This document shows positions 36,690-47,969 of a stretch of DNA of 64,000 nucleotides, piece after piece. Made by a program: the position numbers and the translations under genes. This DNA comes from Rhodoferax sp. Lineage in GTDB: Bacteria > Pseudomonadota > Gammaproteobacteria > Burkholderiales > Burkholderiaceae_C. The stretch is from NCBI RefSeq assembly GCF_028688795.1, contig NZ_JAQTXM010000009.1:1-64000 (forward strand). Direction: 5' to 3'. The notes below the pieces were generated by a model. The model saw only the letters and a program-made list of their open reading frames with translations, had not been told where the DNA came from and searched no databases. Position 1 is the first letter of the stretch. Every line of letters begins with the position of its first letter.

Positions 36690-37391
36690 TTAAAGTTCGG
36701 GCGCCAGCTCAGCGTTGGGCTTGGGCTTGCGCACATGGGTGGCGGCGGCGATGTAAACCGCCGCCAGGATGCTGAAAATATAGGCCTGCACCATGCCCGT
36801 GAGCAGTCCCAGTACGGTCATGACGATCGGAAAGATGAAGGGCGTGATGCTGAGCAGAATGCCAATGATCATGGCCCCGCTCATCATGTTGCCAAACAGG
36901 CGCACCGCCAACGCCAGCGTTCGTGAGATTTCACTGATGATGTTGAACGGCAGCATGAGGACAGTCGGCTCAATGTAAGTCTTGAGGTAGCCAGCCAGGC
37001 CTTGGTCTTCAATGCCGAACAGCGGCACGGCCACCATCACGCACAAGGCCAGCGCGGCCGTGGTTGACAGCGAACCAGTTGGCGGCTCGTAACCGGGAAT
37101 CACCGTGCACAGGCTGGCCATGGCGACAAACAGAAACAAGGTGCCAAGAAAGCCGATGTATTTGCGTGGATGGCGCAATCCAACCTCTGCAATTTGCTTT
37201 TCGATGCCGGTTACGACGATCTCCAGCAGGTTCTGCCAGCGCGAGCGGGTGTGGTCGGTGGAAAGCTTGCGCGTGATGAGTTTTGCGCCCACGGTCAGCA
37301 CGAACATCAGTGCCCAGGTGTAGAAAATAGTGGCGTTGAGCTTGAAAAACCCGTATTGCCAGAAGATGATCTCATCGGGACTAAGGTGCAT
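36690..37391 (-). CDS. atpB: N-ATPase subunit a
   Basis: The 233-residue membrane subunit forms the ion channels of the stator. The essential arginine lies in LALAVRLFGNMMSG (R164), and the final helices read GLLTGMVQAYIFSILAAVYI. It overlaps atpR by 11 bases and is followed after 26 bases by atpE. Length and order fit N-ATPases. Confidence 0.95.
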   Translation of the reverse strand: MHLSPDEIIFWQYGFFKLNATIFYTWALMFVLTVGAKLITRKLSTDHTRSRWQNLLEIVVTGIEKQIAEVGLRHPRKYIGFLGTLFLFVAMASLCTVIPGYEPPTGSLSTTAALALCVMVAVPLFGIEDQGLAGYLKTYIEPTVLMLPFNIISEISRTLALAVRLFGNMMSGAMIIGILLSITPFIFPIVMTVLGLLTGMVQAYIFSILAAVYIAAATHVRKPKPNAELAPEL

Positions 37392-37701
37392 GGCTGGCCT
37401 CCGGCGACCGACGAATCTGGTTTTCTTCAGGCAAGCGGGTCAACCGCGTCACGAGCTGGCGCGCCAGGAGAAAACCAACCAGGCAACTGAACATGCGCTG
37501 CCAGTCGCCGGCTGAGACCAGATAGAACCCGGTCATCGTCACACCCATTCTCAGCAAAAGGCTGCCAAACACCCAAAGCGCGGGCTTGGCAGATGCAAGA
37601 CTCTTTTTAACTGTCCACCACAGGCCGCCAAAAAAAATCGCCCCGAGCGCCCCGCCCGCCATCCATGCCAGCAGCAGGGCCAGTGTGTTATTCATCGCCA
37701 T
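37381..37701 (-). CDS. atpR: N-ATPase accessory membrane protein AtpR
   Basis: The 106-residue protein has three membrane helices (LALLLAWMAGGALGAIFFGG; ALWVFGSLLLRMGVTMTGFY; MFSCLVGFLLARQLVTRL). The arginines in the last two helices are typical of AtpR, a subunit found only in N-ATPases and proposed to contact the c ring. The start may be 37701 or 37695. It overlaps atpQ and atpB. Confidence 0.9.
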   Translation of the reverse strand: MAMNNTLALLLAWMAGGALGAIFFGGLWWTVKKSLASAKPALWVFGSLLLRMGVTMTGFYLVSAGDWQRMFSCLVGFLLARQLVTRLTRLPEENQIRRSPEASHAP

Positions 37702-38015
37702 TTTCTTGTTCCTCTCGCATCGCTTGGTCTTCCTTGCTGACCCAGTGCCAGGCATTCAAGCAGCCCAGTGTCAGCCCGGCCATTAACAGTGCCAGCGTCC
37801 AGGTGCGCCCCCCGGGATAGCGGCGGTCCAGCCAGAGACCCAGTGCCGCCCCCAGCAGGGTAGGCACCACGACCGCCCAGCCAACCACCCCCATCAGCCC
37901 CAGGCCAGACCACACCCCTGGCGTGGCGTTGCGCTGTGCCTTGAGCTTGCGCGCGGCCTTGACGCCAACCTGTTCGGCCAGGCTGGGTTCAGTTTTCAAG
38001 GTTTTCTTGGCGTCT

Positions 38016-38023
<8 letters not shown>
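37688..38023 (-). CDS. atpQ: N-ATPase accessory protein AtpQ (AtpI-like)
   Basis: The 111-residue protein has a charged N-terminus (MTEDAKKTLKTEPSLAEQVG) and two membrane helices separated by LDRRYPGGRTW, like AtpI/AtpQ proteins that help Mg2+ supply or c-ring assembly. The ATG at 38023 is chosen; the frame is open upstream into atpC. It lies at the place where N-ATPase operons carry atpQ. Confidence 0.9.
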
Positions 38024-40109
<2,086 letters not shown>

Positions 40110-40388
40110 GATGAACCCTCCATTAATTGATGCGGTTTGTCAGGACATTCCCTCGTTTAGGCAGCGTAGACACGCTCTGCACTTTCTTCACAGATAAAAA
40201 TCAGGGATGCCCAACAACATATTCACAATTCAGGATAGTCGTGACAATCGTGGCCGTCTGTATGGTGCACCACATAGGCAATTGCTCTTCGGCCAGGTAC
40301 TTGCCACTTGTTACATGGTTATGAACGAAATTGCCATCCAGCCTTAATTCCGTATGCATAAGCAGCGATCAAAAACGAATCAACCGGC

Positions 40389-41966
40389 ATGATTGACACG
40401 CAAGATACCGAAGCCCGTCAACCCAACGCCCCGCGCCCACTCGAAGTCGCGCTGTTGGCGTCGGTCTTCGTGGTCTCGGCCTGTGGGCTGGTGTACGAAT
40501 TGGCGGCGGGTGCGTTGGCCTCCTACTTGCTGGGCGACTCGGTGCTGCAGTTTTCCACCATCATTGGCACCTATTTGTTTGCCATGGGTGTGGGCTCGTA
40601 TTTGTCTCGTTTTTTTGAGCGCCAGTTGCCCGCCCATTTTTTACGGATAGAACTGCTTGTAGCCCTTATAGGTGGAGCGCTACCAGCTCTGTTGTTTGTA
40701 GCAAATGCAGAGCTTCCGGGTGCCTTCAGATGGCTGCTCTACGGGCTGGTGCTGATGGTAGGCACGTTGGTAGGGCTGGAGATTCCGCTTGTCATGCGCA
40801 TTCTCAAGAAAAACGTGGCCCTGAAAGACCTGGTGTCGCAGGTGCTCACCTTTGATTACCTGGGCGCGCTGGCGGTGTCGCTGGCTTTTCCGCTGGTGCT
40901 GGTGCCCCAGTTGGGCCTGATCCGCACCGGCCTGTTGTTTGGGCTGATGAACGCGGCGGTAGCGGTGTGGGCGCTGTGGCTGTTTCGTGATGAGTTGCGC
41001 CAGTTCAAGGCGCACGCGCTGGCCTGTGGGCTGACGCTGGTCGCACTTTGCGCTGGCATGGTCAGCGCCGATCACATCACCACCTGGGCCGAAGACAAGC
41101 TGTACCAGGACCGCGTGGTGCTGGCCCAAACCACGCCCTACCAGCGCATCGTGTTGACCCACGGGCCGGGCGAGGGCCGTGCGGGCTACCGGCTGTTTCT
41201 GAACGGCAACCTGCAGTTTGCCCAGCGTGACGAATACCGCTACCACGAGGCACTGGTGCACCCGGTGATGGCCGCCTATTCGGCCACCGGTGGCGCGCCC
41301 AAAAAGGTGGCGGTGCTGGGTGGCGGCGACGGCATGGCGGTGCGTGAAATTCTGAAATACCCCGGGGTAGAGAGCGTCACGCTGGTCGAGCTTGACCCGG
41401 CCATGACAAAGCTGTTTTCAGAGCAGTCGATGCTCACCCAGCTCAACGCCAATGCGCTGAAGTCGCCCAAAGTCAAGGTGATCAACGCAGACGCCTTCAC
41501 TTGGATGGAAGGCACGCCTGAGGTGTTTGACGTGATCGTGGTGGATTTTCCCGACCCCACCAATTTCAACATTGGCAAGCTCTATACCAATTCTTTCTAT
41601 GCCCTGCTGGACAAACACCTGGCGGCCAGCGGCTATGCGGTGATCCAGACCACTTCGCCACTGGTGGCGCGGCAAAGTTTCTGGACGGTGGTGGCCACCA
41701 TCGAGTCTGCCGGAATGACTGCCACGCCATACCACGCACATGTGCCCAGTTTTGGCGAATGGGGCTTTGTGGTGGCCAGCCGCCGGCCGTATCGGCTACC
41801 GACCGCCTTGCCCGAGGGGCTGCGGTTTTTAAGCCTGCACAGCCTGCCTACCTTGTTTGATTTCCCACAGGACATGGCGCGGGTGCCCGCTGAGGTCAAT
41901 CGCCTGTCAAATCAGGTACTCGTGACCACCTATGAGGCGGAGTGGGGACGCGTGGCGGCGCGCTGA
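40389..41966 (+). CDS. Membrane-fused spermidine synthase-like protein
   Basis: The 525-residue protein has seven to eight membrane helices (about residues 18-230) followed by a complete SpeE-type domain. That domain has AdoMet/dcAdoMet-binding motifs VLGGGDGMAVREILKY and VTLVELDPAMTKL and the catalytic region VVDFPDPTNFNIGKLYTNSF. It should transfer an aminopropyl group to a polyamine or related amine at the membrane. The decarboxylated AdoMet it needs could come from SpeH encoded at 47970-48365. A dispersed repeat copy lies in frame between membrane helices (40647-40691). The SPFH, DUF4178 and DUF350 genes that often accompany this family lie 9-12 kb to the left, beyond the N-ATPase. Confidence 0.9.
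   Translation: MIDTQDTEARQPNAPRPLEVALLASVFVVSACGLVYELAAGALASYLLGDSVLQFSTIIGTYLFAMGVGSYLSRFFERQLPAHFLRIELLVALIGGALPALLFVANAELPGAFRWLLYGLVLMVGTLVGLEIPLVMRILKKNVALKDLVSQVLTFDYLGALAVSLAFPLVLVPQLGLIRTGLLFGLMNAAVAVWALWLFRDELRQFKAHALACGLTLVALCAGMVSADHITTWAEDKLYQDRVVLAQTTPYQRIVLTHGPGEGRAGYRLFLNGNLQFAQRDEYRYHEALVHPVMAAYSATGGAPKKVAVLGGGDGMAVREILKYPGVESVTLVELDPAMTKLFSEQSMLTQLNANALKSPKVKVINADAFTWMEGTPEVFDVIVVDFPDPTNFNIGKLYTNSFYALLDKHLAASGYAVIQTTSPLVARQSFWTVVATIESAGMTATPYHAHVPSFGEWGFVVASRRPYRLPTALPEGLRFLSLHSLPTLFDFPQDMARVPAEVNRLSNQVLVTTYEAEWGRVAAR
40647..40691 (-). repeat. Copy 9 of the dispersed repeat, in frame inside the spermidine synthase-like gene
   Basis: On the minus strand: AGAGCTGGTAGCGCTCCACC then TATAAGGGCTACAAGCAG and TTCTAT. 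The core GTAGCGCT...TATAAGGGCTA is well kept. It encodes part of a membrane segment (LLVALIGGALPAL). Confidence 0.75.
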
Positions 41967-41988
41967 CAGCGCAGGCGGTGTCGCCGAC

Positions 41989-43728
41989 TTATCCTGCCTG
42001 TACCTGGTTACGTCCGTAGCGTTTGGCCAGGTACAACTGGGCGTCGGCGCGGTCAATCAGCTTGTCCAGGCTCACGTCTTTGGCGTATTGCGTCACCCCA
42101 ATGCTGGCGGTGCAACCCATGGCGTCTGGTGTCTGCGTCAGCTCGGCAATTTGCCAGCGAATGCGCTCGGCCAACAGCCTGGCATCTTCCAGCGCAGTCA
42201 TGGGCAGCAGCACGATGAATTCTTCGCCGCCCCAGCGGGCCAGCACGTCGCCGGCGCGGCAGGTTGCGGCCATGGTCTGGCTCACCGCCACCAGCACCGC
42301 ATCGCCCCCGCTGTGGCCCCAGCGGTCGTTGACCTGCTTGAAATAGTCAATGTCAAGCATCAACACGCTCAACGGGTGGCCATTGCGCTGCGCCAGCGCC
42401 CAGGCGGATTTGCTTAACTCAAAAAAAGCGCGGCGGTTATACAGCCCGGTAAGCGCGTCGTGTTGTGCCAAAAATTGGGCATTCAGGCGGGTGGTCTGCT
42501 CCCTTCGAAATTGTTGCGCCAGCGCCAGGGCCAGCAGCATCGCCTCCAGCAGCAGGCCAACCTCTACCGCGTGAAAATTGACTTGGGTGAACGCAATCAC
42601 ACCGGCAACGGACAGGGTCGTCAGCGCTGAGCCAAACACCCCGCACACCATGGCGGCAAAAAAGAACCGTCCGGCGGCTTGCCCGCTGCGCAAGGCATAG
42701 GCGCTCAGGGCCAGCATCAGCCCATTGAAAGACACGACAAATCCAAACCCCAGCCAGGCTGCGGCCAGATGGCTGTCTAACAACACGCAAAGCCCCATGC
42801 CCAGCGCCGCCGCGATGGAATAGGCTTTCAGCCCCAGCTGAACCCGTGGTAAGCGCTTGGGCAGCCCCAAAAAGCGGCTGGCAAACATGAAGCCCGTGAT
42901 GCCGTAAAGCACCATGAAAACCAGAATGACGTAGCGTTGGATGTGGGGCTGCCCAGGCCAAACCCAGGCAAACCCATGGCCGGTGTAGCTGATGTTGGCC
43001 GCAACAAAACACAAGACGTAGAGCGAATAAAACAGAAACCGCAACTGGCGCAGCCCGGCAAACAGCGCCAGGTTACACAAGGCCAGCGCCAGCAGGAAAC
43101 CGTAAAGTGCACCGTAGGCATAGTGCACCACCGTCTGGCTTTTTGCGGCGTCATCATCGGTCTGCAGCGCAAGTGTCAGCTGCAGCGGGTCGTGCGTCTG
43201 GGCCCGCACAAAAATGGTGTTCAGGCCTGGGGTCAGCAGCACGCGCACGCCTGTGTACAAACCGGCTGACACGCCCCGTGCGCCAGGGATCGCATCGCCG
43301 CCATGCCACTCAAAGGTGGTTTTCTGGCCTTGCACCACAAACACGTCAAGCTGGTCGGTCCAGTTTGGACTCAGGTCCAATCGATACGCCAGGGCCGCCG
43401 AGCCCGTGTTGAGCAGTTCAAGGCGTGCCCAGACAGGCCTTGCGCCCAGTCCAAAGTTGAGCACCGGCGTGGTACCAGCGCTGAACTGGCCGGCCTCAAA
43501 ATGCTGCCGAGCCTGGGCCAGTGTCAGCGGGGCTTGCGCCTCAACATGAACATCGGCGTGTTGGCCCAACATGCCGCCGGGCAATCTGGACAAATCCAGC
43601 GGCGCGGCCTGCACCCACGCGCCCAGCAACAGCACCAAGGCAGCAAGCAGGTGCCGCAACCACCCGCGTATGGCGCAGCACCGGCGGAACACATCAGCGG
43701 TAAATTGGGTCTGGGTGGGCATCGTCAC
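41989..43728 (-). CDS. Diguanylate cyclase with 7TM-DISM sensor
   Basis: The 579-residue protein has a signal-anchor, a periplasmic DISM-type beta-sandwich (about 40-190), a seven-helix membrane module (about 195-390) and a GGDEF domain (about 420-575). The active site is intact (GGEEF) and is preceded by RAGD at the right distance, the inhibitory c-di-GMP site. It should make c-di-GMP in response to an external, perhaps carbohydrate, ligand. It is convergent with the spermidine synthase-like gene, with 22 bases between stops. Confidence 0.93.
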   Translation of the reverse strand: MTMPTQTQFTADVFRRCCAIRGWLRHLLAALVLLLGAWVQAAPLDLSRLPGGMLGQHADVHVEAQAPLTLAQARQHFEAGQFSAGTTPVLNFGLGARPVWARLELLNTGSAALAYRLDLSPNWTDQLDVFVVQGQKTTFEWHGGDAIPGARGVSAGLYTGVRVLLTPGLNTIFVRAQTHDPLQLTLALQTDDDAAKSQTVVHYAYGALYGFLLALALCNLALFAGLRQLRFLFYSLYVLCFVAANISYTGHGFAWVWPGQPHIQRYVILVFMVLYGITGFMFASRFLGLPKRLPRVQLGLKAYSIAAALGMGLCVLLDSHLAAAWLGFGFVVSFNGLMLALSAYALRSGQAAGRFFFAAMVCGVFGSALTTLSVAGVIAFTQVNFHAVEVGLLLEAMLLALALAQQFRREQTTRLNAQFLAQHDALTGLYNRRAFFELSKSAWALAQRNGHPLSVLMLDIDYFKQVNDRWGHSGGDAVLVAVSQTMAATCRAGDVLARWGGEEFIVLLPMTALEDARLLAERIRWQIAELTQTPDAMGCTASIGVTQYAKDVSLDKLIDRADAQLYLAKRYGRNQVQAG

Positions 43729-43863
43729 GGCTCAGGTTGACTCTGGTTGCGCGACCACGGGTGGGTCTTTTTGGGCGAGGCGCGGCGTTAGCGTAGAAAA
43801 TCAGGAAAACCAACAGGCGGTGATTGTGAACGATGATCACGAGCCGCCGCGTAGAGGACAACC

Positions 43864-44418
43864 ATGAGCAAAGCCTTCACCAAAGAATCTGACAGCGACG
43901 ATGACGACGACCTGGTGTTGCCAGCGCTGCCCCCGGGCGGCAAAAACTACATCACGCCACAAGGCTTTGCCACGCTGCGCGCCGAGCTCAAAGCGCTGGT
44001 GGAGGTGGACCGCCCCAAGGTGGTAGAAGCCGTTTACTGGGCCGCCAGCAATGGTGACCGCTCGGAAAACGGCGACTACATCTACGGCAAAAAACGCCTG
44101 CGTGAAATTGACCGCCGGGTGCGCTTTCTGATCCGGCGGCTGGAAGTTGCCGTGGTCGCCGACCCGCTCTTGCACGCGGGCGACACGCAAATCTTCTTTG
44201 GCGCCACCGTGACCTATGCCGACAGTGAGGGCACCGAGCGCACCGTGAAGATCGTTGGTGTTGACGAAGCCAACAGCGCTGGGGGCGAGGTCAGCTGGGT
44301 GTCGCCCATCGCCCGCACCCTGCTCAAGGCGCATGAGGGCGACGTGCTCAAGCTGGTGATGCCGGGCCGGGTCGATGACATTGAGGTGCTGCAGGTGAGC
44401 TACCTCGGGACGGCCTGA
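43864..44418 (+). CDS. greB: Transcription elongation factor GreB
   Basis: The 184-residue factor rescues backtracked RNA polymerase by stimulating transcript cleavage. It has an acidic N-terminal extension (ESDSDDDDDLVLP), the coiled coil (about 40-100, with SENGDYIYGKKRLREIDRRV) and the C-terminal FKBP-like domain. ENGDYIYGKKRLREID is characteristic of GreB as against GreA. The next gene starts 5 bases later, so the two are cotranscribed. Confidence 0.95.
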   Translation: MSKAFTKESDSDDDDDLVLPALPPGGKNYITPQGFATLRAELKALVEVDRPKVVEAVYWAASNGDRSENGDYIYGKKRLREIDRRVRFLIRRLEVAVVADPLLHAGDTQIFFGATVTYADSEGTERTVKIVGVDEANSAGGEVSWVSPIARTLLKAHEGDVLKLVMPGRVDDIEVLQVSYLGTA

Positions 44419-44423
44419 GCCCG

Positions 44424-46079
44424 ATGGCGGTGGCCAACGCCTTCAACCGACGCAGCTTTTTGCTGTCTGGCATCGGTGCCGGCCTAGTCGGTGCAGGCTG
44501 CCGGCCGCCTGACGCCAACGCGCACATCACGGGTGTCTTCACCGGCATTCGCTTTGATCGCGGCCACCTGCTGCAGGCGGCCAAAACCTGGCCTGTACCG
44601 TCTGTCACCCGCACCACCGATGTGCTGATTGCTGGCGCTGGCGTGGCGGGCCTGGCTGCAGCACGGGCCTTGCGGCTCAAGGGTGTAGAAGACTTTGCCC
44701 TGCTGGAGCTGGAAGACGAGGCTGGCGGCAACGCCCGCGGTGGCGCGGTAGCTGGCTTGGCCTGCCCGCTGGGCGCGCACTACCTGCCGCTGCCCGGTGA
44801 CGACGCTTGGGAGGTGCAAGACCTGCTGGAAGAGCTGGGGCTGCGCACGCGTGTGTCAGGCCGCTGGGTGGTTGACGAGCGCCACCTGTGCCACAGCCCG
44901 CAAGAGCGCTTGTTTTTCAACGGTGAGTGGCAAGACGGCTTGCTGCCGCTGCAAGGTGTGGCGGCCGACACGCTGGCGCAATACCGGCAGTTCTCGCAAC
45001 TTGTGGCGCAGGTCAGAGCCCAGGCCAGTTGGCGTATTCCTGCATCAAAAGAGCCTCTAGGCTCTATTAAACAAGCGCTAGCAGCTATTAGTTTTGAGTC
45101 ATGGCTGGCGCAGCACCAGCTCACCGACCCACACCTGCGCTGGTACCTGAACTACTGCTGCCGCGACGATTACGGTGCCGGCATTGGCACCGTGTCGGCT
45201 TGGGCCGGCTTGCATTATTTTGCCAGCCGCCATGGCTTTACGGCACCGGGCATGGAGACCGCTGAGCGTGAAGGCCTGTTGACTTGGCCCGAAGGCAATG
45301 CCTGGCTGACGCGCCGCCTGGCTGCACCGCTGGGGCAGCGTCTGCACACGGGCCAGGTGGTGCTGCGCATCGCCAATGTGAAACATGGAGTGGAGGTGGA
45401 CGTGTTCAACACCGCCACCCAAACCACTGAGCGTTGGCAGGCACGCCGCGCCATCGTCGCCTTACCAATCTTTGTGGCGGCGCGGGTGGTGCAAAACCCA
45501 CCCCAATGGCTCCTGCAGGCTGCCGCAAGCACGGTGTATGCACCTTGGCTGGTGGCCAACATTCACATCAACGCCGCCCTGCAAGACCGCCCCGGCGCAC
45601 CACCCAGTTGGGACAACGTGCTGTATGGTGATGGCCTCAGCGCCCCCGGCCTGGGGTATGTCGATGCCACGCACCAAAGCTTGAAGCCCGTACCGGGCGC
45701 CACAGTGCTCACCTATTACCGGGCGCTTGGTGATGTGGTGGCGGGAGTGGCAGGCGGCAATGCGGGCCGCCATTGGTTGCTGGCGCAGCCGTGGGCCAGC
45801 TGGCGCGACGCAATTCTGGCGGAACTCTCGCAGGCGCACCCCGATCTGGCCAGCAAGATCACCCGCATCGACCTCACACGCTACGGCCACGCCATGGCAG
45901 TGCCTGTGCCAAAAAATAATGGCCAAATTGGCATGCAGCCCTTATTGGGTAAGCGCAAGCAGCTACACAATTCAAAGCAGCACCAAATCAGCCACGAGCG
46001 CATCAACTTCGCCCACAGCGACTGGGCCGGCTACTCGGTGTTTGAAGAAGCGTTCACGCTCGGGCACTGGGCGGCGTGA
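44424..46079 (+). CDS. FAD-dependent amine-oxidase-like protein with Tat/lipoprotein signal
   Basis: The 551-residue protein begins with a Tat motif and lipobox-like end (NRRSFLLSGIGAGLVGAGC), so it is probably exported folded with its cofactor. The Rossmann dinucleotide motif is LIAGAGVAGLAAARALRLKG, followed by LLELEDEAGGNARGG, as in flavin amine oxidases. The substrate is not known; a polyamine is a reasonable guess as relatives cluster with spermidine synthase-like genes. Two dispersed repeat copies lie in frame (45047-45089 and 45922-45968), the second next to the C-terminal FAD region. Confidence 0.85.
   Translation: MAVANAFNRRSFLLSGIGAGLVGAGCRPPDANAHITGVFTGIRFDRGHLLQAAKTWPVPSVTRTTDVLIAGAGVAGLAAARALRLKGVEDFALLELEDEAGGNARGGAVAGLACPLGAHYLPLPGDDAWEVQDLLEELGLRTRVSGRWVVDERHLCHSPQERLFFNGEWQDGLLPLQGVAADTLAQYRQFSQLVAQVRAQASWRIPASKEPLGSIKQALAAISFESWLAQHQLTDPHLRWYLNYCCRDDYGAGIGTVSAWAGLHYFASRHGFTAPGMETAEREGLLTWPEGNAWLTRRLAAPLGQRLHTGQVVLRIANVKHGVEVDVFNTATQTTERWQARRAIVALPIFVAARVVQNPPQWLLQAAASTVYAPWLVANIHINAALQDRPGAPPSWDNVLYGDGLSAPGLGYVDATHQSLKPVPGATVLTYYRALGDVVAGVAGGNAGRHWLLAQPWASWRDAILAELSQAHPDLASKITRIDLTRYGHAMAVPVPKNNGQIGMQPLLGKRKQLHNSKQHQISHERINFAHSDWAGYSVFEEAFTLGHWAA
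45047..45089 (-). repeat. Copy 10 of the dispersed repeat, in frame inside the FAD protein gene
   Basis: On the minus strand: AATAGCTGCTAGCGCTTG then TTTAATAGAGCCTAGAGGCT and CTTTT. One of the best-preserved copies. It encodes KEPLGSIKQALAAI. Confidence 0.85.
45922..45968 (-). repeat. Copy 11 of the dispersed repeat, in frame inside the FAD protein gene
   Basis: On the minus strand: TGTAGCTGCTTGCGCTTACC then CAATAAGGGCTGCATGCC and AATTTGG. Very well preserved. It encodes QIGMQPLLGKRKQLH. Confidence 0.85.
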
Positions 46080-46080
46080 A

Positions 46081-47067
46081 TTAGTCCCGCAATGCCAAGT
46101 GCTGTGCCAGCAAGATGACATTCTTGATCTCCAGCTTTCGGAACACTTCTCGAACCTGGCTGCGAATGGTCTCTGGCGAGCGCCCAAGTTTGTTGGCCAC
46201 CTCTTTCTGCGACAGGCCATCCACCAGCAGCTTGGCCACCAGGTATTCCCGTGTGCTCAAGCTGTCAACGGGTTGGCGCGGGCGCGCCTTGATGTACAGC
46301 AGGTCATTTTCAAGACTGCGCCGCACGATGACTTTTCGACCCAGCACCTGGTTGTCTGCCAACAGATGCGCCAACAGGGCTGCGGGCAATGTCTCGGTGT
46401 TGTCCACGCGCCAGTCACACCCCAGAAGCTTCCAGAACGTCGCGGTGGCGTGGTAAATCATGCCTCGTGTGTCCGCGATGGCAACACACCAGCGCTCCCG
46501 CGCAATGTCACCCGACAACTTGTCTAAATGGATGATGCGATTGATGGCCAGTGCCTGCATCAGGTGCGGCGCCAGGCTGGCCAAAATCTGCGTCTCGTCT
46601 TCGGTGCAAAGTCCGCGTGGGTCTTCGCGATAGAGCGAGATCCAATGCGTGAATTTTGTGATGGGATGGATGTCGCAGGTGATCAGGTAATTTCGGTGAC
46701 CGAATTCATGACAATACGCGCGAATGTCGGTTTGATCAGGCCCGCCCAGGTCAAGGTCGGCATTGAATGCAATGGTCATGGTCTGCTGTTGGGTCACTTG
46801 CGCGGCGGCAGTGTCCTGATGCTTGACCTTGTTATAGGCCAACAACATGGCCTCTGAGGCCTGGTGCAAATGCGTGCTGTGCTGGTCAATTCCGGCTGAC
46901 GTCATGGTGCCTGTTCCCCACACGGCCGAGTCAAAGGGCAGGCTTTTCTTGAGCGCAAAAAGAATGGCATCCTGAAACTGCGAGACCGGCAACTCCTGTG
47001 CGAGCCGATAGATGGTCAACAGCAAATTGCTGTAGTGGGAAAGTAGCACCGTTGGTGGTTTCAGCAT
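46081..47067 (-). CDS. LuxR-type transcriptional regulator
   Basis: A protein of about 328 residues with a large N-terminal sensor region (possibly GAF/PAS-like; SAVWGTGTM, HWISLYRED) and a C-terminal LuxR helix-turn-helix (LSTREYLVAKLLVDGLSQKE, then VANKLGRSPETIRSQVREVF). The start is uncertain: 47067 gives MLKPPTVLLSHY, and the frame is open to 47163. It is convergent with the FAD protein gene, one base apart. The gap 47068-47386 (319 bases) before cytochrome b561 holds a PmrA-like box and otherwise nothing recognisable. Target genes unknown. Confidence 0.85.
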   Translation of the reverse strand: MLKPPTVLLSHYSNLLLTIYRLAQELPVSQFQDAILFALKKSLPFDSAVWGTGTMTSAGIDQHSTHLHQASEAMLLAYNKVKHQDTAAAQVTQQQTMTIAFNADLDLGGPDQTDIRAYCHEFGHRNYLITCDIHPITKFTHWISLYREDPRGLCTEDETQILASLAPHLMQALAINRIIHLDKLSGDIARERWCVAIADTRGMIYHATATFWKLLGCDWRVDNTETLPAALLAHLLADNQVLGRKVIVRRSLENDLLYIKARPRQPVDSLSTREYLVAKLLVDGLSQKEVANKLGRSPETIRSQVREVFRKLEIKNVILLAQHLALRD

Positions 47068-47323
47068 CGCTATTTGCCCAGTGGCCTCAAGGACGGCTGA
47101 GGGGTGCCAGCCAATGCGCCTCCTTGACTTACGCGCAATGGTACTTGGCCTGCTTGGGGTCACGGTAGCACAGCTACTACCGGGCGCTGGCGTTCCCTGA
47201 TCTGGCCACCCCTACCACCCGTATCGACCGCACCCTTCACGGCCATGCCATACCAGTTGCACAAAGCCCGAAAGATGCAACAACTGTGACAAGACGTAAG
47301 CAAATGCCTTGAAATGGCTGAAG

Positions 47324-47340
47324 TTTAAGAACACCTTAAG
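47324..47340. promoter_or_regulatory. PmrA/QseB-type direct-repeat box
   Basis: TTTAAG-AACAC-CTTAAG fits the YTTAAK-N5-YTTAAK pattern of OmpR-family regulators PmrA and QseB exactly. It ends 10 bases before a possible -10 (TAGCAT, 47351-47356) and 46 bases before the cytochrome b561 GTG start, as expected for an activator covering the -35 position. Confidence 0.6.
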
Positions 47341-47386
47341 ACAGCATTTTTAGCATCCACGGTTCTTCAACTTAAGGAGTTAGTTT

Positions 47387-47947
47387 GTGAATTTAAGAAA
47401 AAAAGCGGATCAATATCATCTGACGTCCATTGCACTGCATTGGTTGATGCTTGCCTTGTTTGTTGGCGTGTATGCCAGCATTAATTTGCGCGAGCTTTTT
47501 GACAAAGGCACGGTGCCTCGCGAAGCCTTGAAAAGCGTGCACTTCATGCTGGGCCTCGTTATGTTTGGCCTGGTTTGGCTGCGCCTGGCCATGCGTGCGG
47601 TCTACCCTGCGCCACGCACGCAATCTGCTCTGCCGCAGTGGCAGGCGATGGCAGCCAAACTGGCCCACCTGGCGCTGTACGCCATCATGATCGGTATGCC
47701 GCTGCTAGGCTGGCTGGTCCTGAGTGCCGCAGGTAAACCGATTCCATTTTTTGGTTTGGAGCTTCCCGCCCTGATCGGGCAAGATAAGGCGTTGGCCGGT
47801 CAACTCAAGGAAATCCATGAGGTTGTAGGGACGGCGGGCTACTTCCTGATTGGCGGCCACGCGGCGGCAGCCTTGTTTCATCACTACATCCAGCGCGACA
47901 ACACGTTGCTGCGCATGTGGCCTGTTTCCAGAAAAATGGCCACATGA
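47387..47947 (+). CDS. Cytochrome b561 family protein
   Basis: The 186-residue four-helix membrane protein of the CybB type has conserved heme-ligand histidines in helix 1 (H11/H18: YHLTSIALHW), helix 2 (SVHFMLG) and helix 4 (IHEVVGTAGY and GGHAAAALFHH). These carry electrons between the quinone pool and a periplasmic acceptor such as superoxide or YceI-type partners. It starts at GTG 47387 behind a strong TAAGGAG site; no nearby ATG competes. Confidence 0.93.
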   Translation: MNLRKKADQYHLTSIALHWLMLALFVGVYASINLRELFDKGTVPREALKSVHFMLGLVMFGLVWLRLAMRAVYPAPRTQSALPQWQAMAAKLAHLALYAIMIGMPLLGWLVLSAAGKPIPFFGLELPALIGQDKALAGQLKEIHEVVGTAGYFLIGGHAAAALFHHYIQRDNTLLRMWPVSRKMAT

Positions 47948-47969
47948 CATGCCGAGCAGGGCCGGTGCT

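Noticed and set aside
40263..40272. Perfect palindrome TGGTGCACCA upstream of the spermidine synthase-like gene
   Set aside because: Ten bases of palindrome are common in a window of this size, and nothing else marks it as an operator.
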